From positions 136,544,112 to 136,608,111 of the forward strand of contig OZ024823.1 in assembly GCA_964016985.1 (NCBI GenBank): a stretch of 64,000 nucleotides of DNA, written 5' to 3'. Of this stretch, positions 40,136 through 49,692 are shown piece by piece. The stretch comes from Anodontia alba (lineage: Eukaryota; Mollusca; Bivalvia; Lucinida; Lucinidae). The translations under genes were made by a program, and so were the position numbers. Numbering within the stretch: the first letter of the stretch is position 1; each line of letters starts with the position of its first letter. The notes beneath the pieces are model-generated. The model worked only from the letters and a program-made list of their open reading frames with translations. It searched no databases and had not been told where the DNA came from.

Positions 40136-41990
40136 TTTCAACTCCCCCACCCCAATCCCCTCAACCCCGCCACCACACCCCCAATACAAATCTATAGAGT
40201 CGCAAATTGGACATTGCCGTAAAAAGGTCAAAGGTCAACCTATGATCATCATTTGAACAAACTTGGTAGAGCTTTGAGTCCTCGATGTTATATACCAAGA
40301 TTCAGCCCCAAAGCTTTCTTGGTTCTGGAGAAGAACATTTTCAAGTGTTTTTACCATATATGGACATGGCGGCCATCTTGTTCAATTGCGCGGAACCATT
40401 TGAACTAATTGGCAATACCCTTTCGACAGACGGCCTATGTGAAATCTGGTGAAAATTGCTCCAGCAGTTTCAGAGAAGAAGACATTTAAAAATTACACAA
40501 ATTTATACATGTATATAGCCAAGTGGCAAGGGTAGATAACCCTCAAGGGACAAAAGTTTGATTATAACTAATATGTTTTATTACTTTAATCACATATTGT
40601 AAGTTTCAGTCATTAGTCTTTCATATATTCTGAGAAAATGACTTTTCAACATTTTCCCCATACAATTGCATAGAGACGAAAATTTTACCTTGCCGTAAAA
40701 AGGTCAAAGGTCCACTTACAGTCATTATCTGAACAAACTTGGTAGACCTTGAGTCCACGATGCTATATTCCAAGATTCAGCCCCAAAGCTTTCTTGGTTC
40801 TGGAGAAGAAGCTTTTTAAGTGTTTCTACCATATATGAGCATGGCTGCCATCTTGTTCATTGCGCGGAACCATTTGTACAAATTGGCAATACCCTTTTGA
40901 CAGAAGGTCCATGTGAAATCTGGTAAAAATTACTCAAAGGGTTTCGGAGAAGAAGACATTTAAGAATTACACAATTTTATACATGTGTATTGCACAGGGA
41001 CAAGGGCAGATAACCCTCTGGGGACAAAAGTTTGATTATAACTAAAATGTTTTACTACTTTAATCATACATTGTAAGTTTCAGCCATTAGTCTTTAATAC
41101 AATTTGAGAAAATGACTTTTCAACATTTTCCCCATATAAATGTATAGGGACGCAAATTTGACCTAGTCGTAAAAGGTCAAAGGTCAACCTACGGTTATCA
41201 TTTGAACAAACTTGGTAGGTGTTATATACCAAGATTGAGCCCCAAAGCTTTCTTGGTTCTGAGAAGAAGATTTTTAAGTGTTTTTACCATATATGGGCAT
41301 GGCGGCCATCTTGTTTGATGGTGCGGAACCATTTGAATAAATTGGCAATACCCTTTTGACAGAAGGCCCCATGTGAAATATGGTGAAAATTGCTCAAGCG
41401 GTTAAAGAGAAGAAGACATTTAGAAATTACACAATTTTATAGGTGTATATTGCCCAGGGGCAAGGGCAGATAATCCCCAGGGGACACAATTTTGATTATA
41501 ACTAAAACGTTTTACTACTTTAATCGCTCATTGTAAGTTTCAGCCATTAGTCTTTAATACATTATGAGAAAATGATTTTTCAACATTTTCCCCATACAAA
41601 TGCATAGGGACGCAAAATTGACCTTGCCGTAAAATGGTCAAAGGTCAACCTAGAGTCATCATTTGAACAGACTTGGTAGACTTTGAGTCCATGATGCTAT
41701 ATACCAAGATTCAGCCATGAAGCTTTCTTGGTTCTGGAGAAGAAGATTTTAAGTGTTTTTACCATATATGGGCATGGCGGCCACCTTGATTAACAAACAG
41801 TGAACATTTGTATAAATTTTCAACCCCCCTTTAACAGAAGGCTCCACATGAAGTCTGAAGAAGATTGGCCCAGGGGTTACAGAGGAGAAGTCGTTCAAAA
41901 GTGTGGACGGACAGACGGACGACGACGGACGAAGGACTGCAAGTGATTACAATAGTTCATCCTGAGCCTTGCTCAGGTGAGCTAAAAACC
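39580..41990 (+). repeat. Five-unit array of about 470 bp units with special ends
   Basis: The word (C/G)TAAAAAGGTCAA marks units at 39686, 40218, 40694, 41168 and 41628. Each unit has TACCAAGATTCAGCCCCAAA, TTACCATATATGGGCATGGC, GGCCATCTTGTTC, GAACCATTTGAACAAATTGG, CAGAAGGCC and GGGCAAGGGCAGATAACCC. It opens with AACAAGAGGCCCATGGGCCA, CAATTCGTTCACCTGA and closes with GACGGACAGACGGACGACGA, CATCCTGAGCCTTGCTCAGG, TGAGCTAAAAA, so TCACCTGA and TCAGGTGA face each other. A poly-A run (40105-40132) sits in unit one. This layout is, from memory, frequent in bivalve genomes; its mechanism is unknown to me. Confidence 0.8.
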
Positions 41991-42028
41991 TAGCGCGGCG
42001 GAGGACACCGAGGTACCCGGAGAATCCA

Positions 42029-42137
42029 CCCATTGGGAACATGGTGTTTATACAACTTCGCACCAACGTCTGTGCAACGCCAATGCGTTACTTTTCGCGT
42101 TAAAATAGCGTTGTATAGACGTCATTTGCCCGCTAGG
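42029..42137. mobile_element. Family C palindrome, diverged centre
   Basis: CCCATTGGGAACATGGTG to GACGTCATTTGCCCGCTAGG. Centre GTGCAACGCCAATGCGTTAC no longer fully pairs. Confidence 0.7.
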
Positions 42138-42156
42138 TGCGTTTTACGGGGGACAA

Positions 42157-42245
42157 ATGAGTCAACATCAGAAAACGTACCTTCGAACATTTGCGCCCAG
42201 CGAAATTCCGAATCGGCTTGCGCATTCGCATCCTTATTCCAGGGA
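42157..42245. mobile_element. Family E, left end only
   Basis: CAACATCAGAAAACGTACCT, TCGAACATTTGCGCCCAGCG and GCTTGCGCATTCGCATCC, then unrelated sequence. Truncated inside the first hairpin. Confidence 0.6.
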
Positions 42246-42729
42246 GGCAACTTTGGGGAGCGACCATTTGATTTTTATGGCGGGGGTGTGGGGAGAGAAT
42301 TTCGAAAAACAATTCCAGCACCAGGGTAAATACTATTGTATGCTTTGTAAGAAGGTGAATAAAAAGACTGACTCGCGTCATGGAAGAAAAAAAAAGTCCA
42401 GGCCAGGAAACATATTTCACATCTCCCTACTCCCCCTTCCCCCTCCACCACACACACACACACACAGCCATAAAAATCAAATAGTCAGTCCTTTATGTCA
42501 TGCAAAGTTACGTAAACAAGCTACAGTCCGTTTTGAGGTAACATATTCAAATAGCAGGTGAATCTGCCCATTCGGCCACGGCTTCAAAAATATCATAGCA
42601 AGAACGCTAATTCGACGTTGCAGCAACGTTGAAACGATGCTGTTAAGAAATGGTAAAGCTTAAAGCCGCGCTTATTTCGATCAGTATCACAATCAACCTG
42701 AATATAGTCGCTATCGATTCAAAGAGAAG

Positions 42730-42885
42730 TACAGTCGAACTAAAATGACTCGAACATCTATGGGGCCATGGTAATTTGTTCTAGACATGGGTAGTTCGAG
42801 TCACTGAGGGTTAATAATAGCGCCAGGTTAAGAGAGTTAAGAGTGTCTTTCGATGTTCAATAAAAATGGTAAAGGCGTCATTGAA
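42730..42885. mobile_element. Family B1, left half
   Basis: TACAGTCGAACTAAAATGAC, TGGGTAGTTCGAGTCACTGA, GGGTTAATAATAGCGCCAGG. The central palindrome and right tip are missing. Confidence 0.6.
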
Positions 42886-43526
42886 GATTTATTGTAAATT
42901 GTCGTATACTGTTTTCGGCTCTTTCCGGGGAGCTAACCTTTTTTTTTTTTTAGCAGAATTGTGATTAGTCACATTGCAACACTTGCACTGACAGTAATAG
43001 TGTGGTATGTTCTTGTTCACACTAATATATGCCATTGCTACTTAATCACCAGAAATAAGAGCTGCAATAAAAAAATTGTTTACAAATTGTTGTTTTCTTG
43101 ACAGGATGCGATAGTTGGCATGCAAGCAGCAACTTATCTCAGCCGGGATACAGGAAAACCCAGTGTATGTCATGTGGGTCAGTGACTGACAGAACGTCCT
43201 GACAGAGCATTATGTCTATTGGGATAATCTGATCATGGGTGTAATACAACAGCATTTACTTTTTGATTCTAAAACATTAAAAAAAATGTGTTTTTCAAAT
43301 AGCATAGTGACAGTATTGCAAACATTTTTTTTTTCAGATGCACATGTCAGATTTGGTTTTTGCTGTTCGAGTATGGAATTTTGTGGGTTTATTCTATGCC
43401 ATGGTTTATATCGTATACTAGCGAAGCAGAAAGTGCACTTTATTCCAGTATTTCATGGAATTCGGTTACGTAACCCTTCGTGTACCGCCCCGATTTATAT
43501 CACGTGCTTGAAACTCGTCAACCAAA

Positions 43527-43640
43527 ATGGATAATGAAAACATTTCACTCGTACAAGATTTTGCGAAGATAGATGCAAACAACGCAAGCAAGGTCGTTAA
43601 CCTGCATGATATGTTGCACAAAAATGCAATCTGGTACTGA
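43527..43640 (+). CDS. Tentative small ORF or first exon
   Basis: A 37-codon frame starts in good initiation context (CCAAAATGG) and begins MDNENISLVQDFAKIDANNA, a hydrophilic, protein-like composition unlike the repeat-derived frames around it. CACGTG lies 26 bp upstream. It ends in a stop right after WY; no clear donor site or downstream exon is seen. No family recognised. It may be chance; listed only because it is outside recognised repeats. Confidence 0.12.
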   Translation: MDNENISLVQDFAKIDANNASKVVNLHDMLHKNAIWY

Positions 43641-43819
43641 TTACGTCTCACACTACAAACGATATGCAAGTGACTGTTCTTATTTTTCCAAGGAAAAAGC
43701 ATAGCTCGGTCAGAAACAATAATAACCCATTTTTGTTTCTGCCGTTCTTTCTTAGGTCTATGCTTACGTGTATTTGATGGAAACTCCTTCCCGAAATATT
43801 GCATTTACCATAACAGTTA

Positions 43820-43918
43820 CGACACACAGGGTAGAGTAAACAGTCTAAATGCAGATCTGGTGCCGCAGAAAGCGGCGTCTTATAAGGTTCTACACTGTTT
43901 GACATTCACCCAGCAGTT
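43820..43918. repeat. Family F hairpin
   Basis: AGAGTAAACAGTCTAAATGC, stem GCCGCAGAAAGCGGCGTC, then GGTTCTACACTGTTTGACAT and TCACCCAGCAG. Arms worn. Confidence 0.6.
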
Positions 43919-43977
43919 TTCAGGCTCATTTACGGGTAATAACTTAAGGAACTATTGTTTAATTGTAGGACACGTAT

Positions 43978-44232
43978 CAGGGGCGTAGCCAGACCGGAAC
44001 TATTTTTTACGCATCTTGAAAATGTATGCCTAGAATCGCTTCCTTTCCAAAACAGGGGCTACTTTTAAAGGAAAGAATTTGCTCCCAGAGGGAGCAAATT
44101 CTTTCCTTTAAGAGTAACCCCCTTCTGTAAAGAAGCCAAATATTTGATGTTAATGTCAGTTTATTGTCAATATTTTATACGCATGTTACGTACATGCGTA
44201 GTGTGCGTAATGACTGCTATGCCTATGGGTAT
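43978..44232 (+). mobile_element. Family P element, hAT-like tip
   Basis: Starts CAGGGGCGTAGCCAGACC, a tip of the type seen in hAT elements, and runs through ATCGCTTCCTTTCCAAAACA to a perfect hairpin, GGAAAGAATTTGCTCCCAGA / GGGAGCAAATTCTTTCC (44060-44116), then ACGCATGTTACGTACATGCG, GTGTGCGTAATG and ATGCCTATGGG at the far end. A second, reversed copy is at 54163-54724. The hairpin closely resembles that of family I. No transposase. Confidence 0.6.
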
Positions 44233-44774
44233 AGTTAGGAGCTAAGGTGTTCCAATACTTAGGACATTATCTATTGACCGCTTTTGTTGTGTTATTGTGT
44301 AGACAGATATTGATAGGTCAATAGTTTGTATGCAGAGATGTTCACTGGTCAATGCTTCCGCTTGTGTGACTGGTGAGCTTTCGATGGTATGGTATGATAT
44401 ACGATTTTCGAGCTTTTTACTCAGTGTAAACATGATATGACGTGTGAATAGGACATGACGTAACAGAATTTTCCAGAAGGAAATGCTGCCAGTTTAGAAA
44501 GAGAATGAATAATGAAGTTTTTTGTTTGTTCATTTTGTTTTGTTTTGTTTTCAATTCCACGGCCGTGTCGTTTTCCAATTTGTTTTCGTTGAATTTTTGT
44601 CTAAATATTTTGATGAGACATTTTGTTTTCATGTGAGAATTTCAGAATTTATATTTTTTTTCAGCGCCCAGTCAGACGACCGGGTAAATGACATATTAAA
44701 TTTGAAGGAGTGGTATTTGCGATGCCTAGGCCTGTTCAGACTGTGCATACGCAATCTGATCGGGGCATTTGATG

Positions 44775-44945
44775 TTCGTATTAGGGTTTCTATGGCGCTC
44801 AGATTTGTCGAAGAGTTAGCACGTTTGACGTTGTCTAGTCAGTGATTCCGCTGTTTGCATTAGGTTTCAGTGGCTCTCAGACTAGTCGAGGACATAACAC
44901 GTAGTCTTATCAGTGTCATCGCTGTTAGTATTAAGTTTCTATATA
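44775..44945 (+). repeat. Diverged tandem repeat, about 75 bp
   Basis: ATTAGGGTTTCTATGGCGCT, CAGATTTGTCGAAGAGTTAG at about 44781 recurs as ATTAGGTTTCAGTGGCTCTC, AGACTAGTCGAGGACATAAC at about 44859, with a third start (GTATTAAGTTTCTATAT) near 44930. A family E-like piece (CAGACTGTGCATACGCAATC) precedes it. Confidence 0.55.
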
Positions 44946-45021
44946 TCTTGAAAATGAAACGAAACATGCGTCGGAGGTTGATATCAACCATATCGAATTC
45001 GGTATGCACAAGAAATTAGCT

Positions 45022-45076
45022 TCATTCATTCATTCATTCATTCATTCATTCATTCATGCATTCATTCATTCATTTT
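45022..45076. repeat. (CATT)n microsatellite
   Basis: About 13 CATT repeats with one CATG interruption. Confidence 0.92.
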
Positions 45077-45243
45077 TTCATTTTCTTTTTTAGCTTTTGA
45101 GCATACGGATATTACAAAACGCATTCAGGCGCGCAGTTACTAAGACACGATTCCTAAGATACTTGGACACCTTAACTCATTAACAAACTTTCCCTCAAAA
45201 TCAAACAAATCCATAATTCTACCCGCTGATGCGTCTAAAACCT

Positions 45244-45332
45244 ACTGAATTAGTTGCAAGCAGGGTAGACCGGATCTGACGCCGCAGAACGCGGCGTCTG
45301 ATCCGGTCTACCCTGCTTGCAACTAATTCAGT
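45244..45332. repeat. Family F hairpin rebuilt as an 89 bp palindrome
   Basis: Two 42-base arms pair with a single mismatch around the loop AGAAC: ACTGAATTAGTTGCAAGCAG, GGTAGACCGGATCTGACGCC mirrored by GGCGTCTGATCCGGTCTACC, CTGCTTGCAACTAATTCAGT. Other family F hairpins have different sequences outside their two stems; the expected right-hand flank (TTTGCTCAGGCTTCTCTGTC) is still present but only after this arm and CTATAATG repeated twice. No coding content. Confidence 0.85.
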
Positions 45333-45379
45333 CTATAATGTCTATAATGTTTGCTCAGGCTTCTCTGTCCCAATAATTA

Positions 45380-45950
45380 GGTTTATTATGGTAGCTACCG
45401 CCATTGTTTCAAGGCCACCGTTACATGTTCTGTTGTATATTTCCCCTTTTCATATCTTGTTGCGTGATTTGCCGGTGTATAAAGGTAAGCAACAGTGCTT
45501 CTGACTTCTGATTTGCTACATGTTTTTTTGACTGACAGGTAGCATTTTCTGGAATTCTCTCACGCACTCATACACCCACCTTTTACCTTTCTTTCTCACA
45601 TATGCGTGACGAACTAAATATAAATAGAATCTTAATTCTCTTTGACTTCTCTATATCGTTTACTACTTCTTCATTAAATGTAGTGGAAAAGATAGCTGCG
45701 TACATGTTCTTTGTTCCGATTTCAACAATATAATCCAAGATCCCCACTCTTTCAATTTATTATAATTATCACACGCGCGAGTTAAAAGTGGCGATAAAAG
45801 TAATATAAAAACTTCCGGAACGTTCAAGTGCGTCCGATTTCTCTATATGTTTTCTTTCTTGGAACAACATCTTATTAATCTGGGACATTTCCTTCCCTGT
45901 CTTTCTTTAGAAATAAGATAATTTCCAAAAGCTGCAGCTCATCTGGAATC
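45380..45950. other. No recognisable feature
   Basis: No repeat family, RNA gene or credible coding region. Confidence 0.4.
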
Positions 45951-45952
45951 AG

Positions 45953-46060
45953 CCCAGCAGACACATGACGTCTATACAACGTCGTCTCAACGTCGATGCA
46001 ACGTCATGACGTTGCATCGACGTTGAGACGACGTTGTATGAACGTCATGTGCCTGCTGGG
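45953..46060. mobile_element. Family C palindrome with AG duplication
   Basis: CCCAGCAGACACATGACGTC to GTCATGTGCCTGCTGGG, near-perfect arms (AACGTCGTCTCAACGTCGAT / ATCGACGTTGAGACGACGTT). AG on both sides. Best-preserved C copy together with the one at 23647. Confidence 0.88.
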
Positions 46061-46159
46061 AGTATGATAATGTTTTCTGATCTGATGAAAATTTGCCAAA
46101 CAGTCGCACTTATTATGGACATTTAACATGTTTTTAGAGAACTTATTGAAGGTGACAGA

Positions 46160-46475
46160 GTTTCTTCCATTTTCTACAACAGAGACAAAGTTAGTCACTT
46201 CCTGAATACCCTACCACACACTTAATGTCTCTTCTGAAAAGTGGTCTCTTCTAAAAGGAACTTAGACCCTGCTAGCCTTCTTTATAAATCTATAACGGGC
46301 AGTTATCGGCCCGTCAGCTATCCTGACGGGCCGATAACGGCCCGCTATAGATTTTAGTAGAATGCTTACTGGGTAAGGGGAACAAATTTCTTTCTTCATA
46401 GAGTAGGCCCCTTTTCGGAAGGGATACAAAAACAGTTACAAAGAGTTGCTTCCCTTGAAAGTGTATCCATTCCAC
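46160..46475. mobile_element. Family I element split by family D
   Basis: Left part CAACAGAGACAAAGTTAGTC, TGAAAAGTGGTCTCTTCTAA, AAGGAACTTAG; then D at 46267-46373; then AAGGGGAACAAATTTCTTTC, AGAGTAGGCCCCTTTTCGGA, TTCCCTTGAAAGTGTATCC. D landed in the loop-side half of the I hairpin, whose left arm is largely gone. Confidence 0.68.
46267..46373. mobile_element. Family D palindrome nested in I
   Basis: CCCTGCTAGCCTTC to AGAATGCTTACTGGG, arms CGGCCCGTCAGCTATCCTGA / CGGGCCGATAACGGCCCGCT. Flanks GA and TA differ by one base. Confidence 0.8.
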
Positions 46476-46480
46476 TTAAA

Positions 46481-46578
46481 AGAACATGAGACATGTAGAA
46501 ACTCAGTGGTCCAGAAAATCGACGTGTAGAACATGAGACATGTAGAATCTCAGTGGTCCAGAAAATCGACGTGGAGAA
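46481..46578 (+). repeat. 47 bp tandem duplication
   Basis: AGAACATGAGACATGTAGAA begins at 46481 and 46528, each followed by CTCAGTGGTCCAGAAAATCG ACGTG with one difference. Near identity suggests a recent event. Confidence 0.9.
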
Positions 46579-46779
46579 CATTTTAAACCCATAATACCCA
46601 GATAAACCATAGGGGTCCGTTCTCTTTATCTACTTAATTGCGTGTAATACCACAGATTCCTACTCAGTGGATTGCTAATGTCATGGTAAACAGTACAAAC
46701 CCTGATCAGGTGCTGCGTTCTGCGTTGTCTGATATGCATCAAATGTTGTTTTAGGGACATCAAACTTTTCATACGTAGG

Positions 46780-46990
46780 TTAGTTCTTTCATCCCTGTAG
46801 ACCAATCCAGATACCTTAGCAAACAGAGCAGATCCAGATGAGACGGCTCGAAGGAGCCGTCTCATCAAGATCTACACTATTTGCCATTCTGTTATTGATT
46901 TTTGACTGAAACCCTTATTTGCAACAATGGATGTGTCCAAAGCCGGAGATGGAATAGTCCATGTCAGAAACTCGGGGGTGAAAGGGTTAA
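46780..46990. mobile_element. Family G element
   Basis: Left TTAGTTCTTTCATCCCTGTA, right GGGGTGAAAGGGTTAA. Hairpin AGATCCAGATGAGACGGCTC / GAGCCGTCTCATCAAGATCT (46828-46871), then TGACTGAAACCCTTATTTGC. A family F hairpin fragment lies just before (46690-46735). Confidence 0.72.
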
Positions 46991-47113
46991 ACAAATCAGT
47001 GAACGCAAAATAAGACGCCAATATAAGACGCCGAAATCATTCAGATTGTAGTCAAGAACGCCTTGATATATCCAGTTGGTCCTTCTGCTGTAGAAGTCAC
47101 CACGAATATTAAC

Positions 47114-47288
47114 CTTGTCCACTCTCTAGGCAAATTCAGCAGACGACAAATTGATGACATATTTTCTTATTTTTCTCAATAAATAGGGTTTGACCTTCAC
47201 AGGAATTGTCGCATTAACGCCGATGCAACGTCATGACGTTGCATCGACGTTGGTGCAACGTTGTCTAAACGGTATGTGCCCGCTTGGT
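47114..47288. mobile_element. Family H and C fused fragment
   Basis: Family H (CACTCTCTAGGCAAATTCAG, CAGACGACAAATTGATGACA) runs to AATTGTCGCATTAACGCCGA, where family C continues (GCAACGTCATGACGTTGC to GTGCCCGCTTGG). Both are truncated at the junction, near 47205. The left third of C and the right half of H are missing. Confidence 0.65.
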
Positions 47289-48072
47289 AGTTTGTTATAT
47301 AGATAAAATTTTATCTGGTTCTGCAATTGAAAATGGAGAATGTCGCAACTTACAGCACAGACCCTGATCAGACGTTGTATTTTGTATCTGCGTTGTTGGT
47401 AAAAATTCACAATTGTTTGAGACGCTAACGGTTATTCATGTGACCACCAAGTACCTACACAGCGTCTCAAAAACATCATATCGACGTCTTTACAATCTCC
47501 TTGACATTCTTGAGAGTTTTGTTCTTACTGGGCGTGCCCTGTTCTAATTTATATGCGTTACGCATATATTTGTGTGGCGTGTCTGCTATTATACAGTTTT
47601 CACTTTAATGGGCCATACACAAGACCATCTGAGACTGATGTTAGGACACAGCTTGTGTTGTAAAGAAAGATGTCCCCATAGGTTAAATCTTAAGTATATA
47701 CATAAGATGTAAGCTCGGGACTGTGAAGCTTATTTGGACCACCAACCATTTGAGCTTACCGTCTGATGTATGCACTCTCCATTGTAAACAGAGTTTATAC
47801 CGACAACTAAGAGTCTGAGTCAAACTGTACCTGTGGGCAAATTGGCCTTGGTTTTCCTTTAACGCATTGTCATAAGGTTCCTTTTACAGGCCCGCGGTCC
47901 ATTGATACAGGCAACTGTTGTTTTGGCTCTGTTATCATACACCTGCATAGACAAACAAATTAACAGGAAACATATGTCATAATCGATCATTTTCAGGTAC
48001 GTCTGAACTAACAGCATGTTTACCAACACTGGGACTTGTGTTGGTGGTGGTTGGTCGTCTAAGGGATGTGGG
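47289..48072. other. No recognisable feature
   Basis: No repeat family or credible gene. The minus-strand open frame 47859-48149 runs into the family J arm and has no domain. Confidence 0.4.
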
Positions 48073-48276
48073 TAGAATGGCTCCAGTCTCAAGAGACTAA
48101 ATGTTTTCTTATAATCCTGTTTGATAAAATAAAACCAAAATATTATCATGACTATAAAGGCTGGTCACTAGTGACCAGCCTTTATAGTCATGATATCATT
48201 TTTGGTTGTATTTTAGTCGACTATCAAACAGGATTATGAGAAATATATTTAGTCACTGGAGACTGGAGTCAGTCTA
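48073..48276. mobile_element. Family J near-complete palindrome, TA-flanked
   Basis: TAGAATGGCTCCAGTCTC to GAGACTGGAGTCAGTCTA. Arms of about 95 bp pair along their length (ATAATCCTGTTTGATAAAAT / GACTATCAAACAGGATTATG; ATCATGACTATAAAGGCTGG both ways), and the centre is GGCTGGTCACTAGTGACCAG CC. TA outside both tips suits Tc1/mariner-type insertion. No transposase. Confidence 0.82.
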
Positions 48277-48354
48277 GTACGTGGTGTGCTAATGAAGCAC
48301 CCCACGATTATCTTGAATATTTGGACATGTTAAAACCTTGGCCTAGTTAGCTAA

Positions 48355-48660
48355 ACCTTTGCACAAAAATATAAATGAATTTATCCAAGATAGGTCACAA
48401 TCGCGAAGAACAGCCTTCTGGAGACACCGACCAGGAACAAATAGCGACAAAACTAAGCGGCACATTTCATATATCCGTCGTATGAAAAGAGGCAAATACA
48501 GGAACCGCCTTGGACCGGTCAGCAGGAAATCTAAGGGGATAGTGGTGGTGGCGGTGGTGTGTATAGAGGTGTGGTGTGTGTGTGGGGGGGGGATGTGGGG
48601 CTTGGGGGGCTTCAATCCATTTTAATCACACGAATTCTCAATCTACTTGACTAGCAAATG
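48355..48660 (-). repeat. Dispersed repeat O with G-rich run
   Basis: TAGGTCACAATCGCGAAGAA, AGGAACCGCCTTGGACCGGT, CAGCAGGAAATCTAAGG and, after a TGG/G-rich stretch (48545-48612), CCATTTTAATCACACGAATT. The G-rich stretch corresponds to the short CACCCC region of other O copies, expanded. Confidence 0.5.
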
Positions 48661-48764
48661 GACACACAGTGCACACCTGTCGTACTTAAGACTTAAAAGT
48701 ACATTTGTCCATTTTGATTAGCTGACGACGCTGTCGTTGTCCACATATGTTTATAAATTGCTAG

Positions 48765-48845
48765 TAGAATGGCAAACAGTGTAGAAGCTGATATATCTGT
48801 TCCAGTCAAGGTTCACCTTGATCTGGGTCCCCATTCTTTACTTGG
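48765..48845. repeat. Family F hairpin, worn
   Basis: GAATGGCAAACAGTGTAGAA, AGGTTCACCTTGATCTGGGT, CCCCATTCTTTAC. Mutated arms. Confidence 0.45.
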
Positions 48846-48924
48846 ACATTTTTGAGCGAGCCAGCGATGAGATTAAATGTGCGTACTGATATATATGACA
48901 AGTATGCGTCATTGCTGCCTGGCT

Positions 48925-49065
48925 AAAGGGGAACTGATACACTTTTAGGGGAGGCAACATTCTCAAAATCGGTTTACCTCCTTTCTGAAAAAAGGGGTCT
49001 ACTCTAAAAGGGAGCAAATTCTTTCCATTTTAGTGTGAACCTTTTTTTCAGAAAGGGTTTGATGT
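48925..49065. mobile_element. Family I, reversed fragment
   Basis: GATACACTTTTAGGGGAGGC, CTGAAAAAAGGGGTCTACTC, AAAAGGGAGCAAATTCTTTC. Hairpin left arm shortened. Confidence 0.55.
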
Positions 49066-49313
49066 GCTGGAAGCAAATAGGAAAAGTAAATAAGTAAACT
49101 TAGGAAATGATACAATCAGGTCCACAGCAATCCTCCAACACCAAAAATACAAGTTACACAAGGTCGCTCCCTTGTAAAAATGGCGAAACAATCAAACCAG
49201 TGTAATCGGTACTAATTGCACCGGTTAGTGTGCCAGACAAAAAGGGTCTTTGGGCATCCGTGACTAACATACTCCCACATCGTTGCTGTTCGAGGCATGT
49301 ATTCGCAAGCCGA

Positions 49314-49692
49314 AACAGTCGACCTCGATGGCTCGAACATCTTTGGGACCATAGAAAATTGCTCGAGACATGGATGGTTCGAGCTAATGAGGATTAATTA
49401 TGGTGCCAGGTCAGGAAGCAAATAGCGATAATTTAGTTTTTGTTTGTTTGTTTTTTTTTTTCTTCCGATTTTCTACACAATAATTGTATGTTGAGTGTAC
49501 TCATTAGAATCGCCTCGATGAGGCGATTCTAATGAGTACACTCAACATTAAATTTCACGATAAAATAAGAAAATTTCCCTAAATATTTGTTTTCTTGGGC
49601 TGTCGGAAGAACTTCATAGGGACTCAAAAACGAGTTCGAATTAGCCATGGTAAACGAGCCATCGGTGTTCGAGCTATCGAGGTTCGACTGTA
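49314..49692. mobile_element. Family B1 pogo/Tigger-like MITE
   Basis: ACAGTCGACCTCGATGGCTC to CGAGGTTCGACTGTA. Central palindrome TTGAGTGTACTCATTAGAAT, CGCCTCGATGAGGCG, ATTCTAATGAGTACACTCAA (49490-49548) is perfect. Reverse orientation to 9855. Right flank TA; left flank AA, probably mutated. Confidence 0.8.

Noticed and set aside
42033..42561. Two frames of 98 and 134 codons
   Set aside because: They cross a family C palindrome, a family E fragment and a CA tract; no domain is seen.
47859..48149. 96-codon minus-strand frame with a hydrophobic stretch
   Set aside because: Its start lies in a family J arm and nothing else supports coding.
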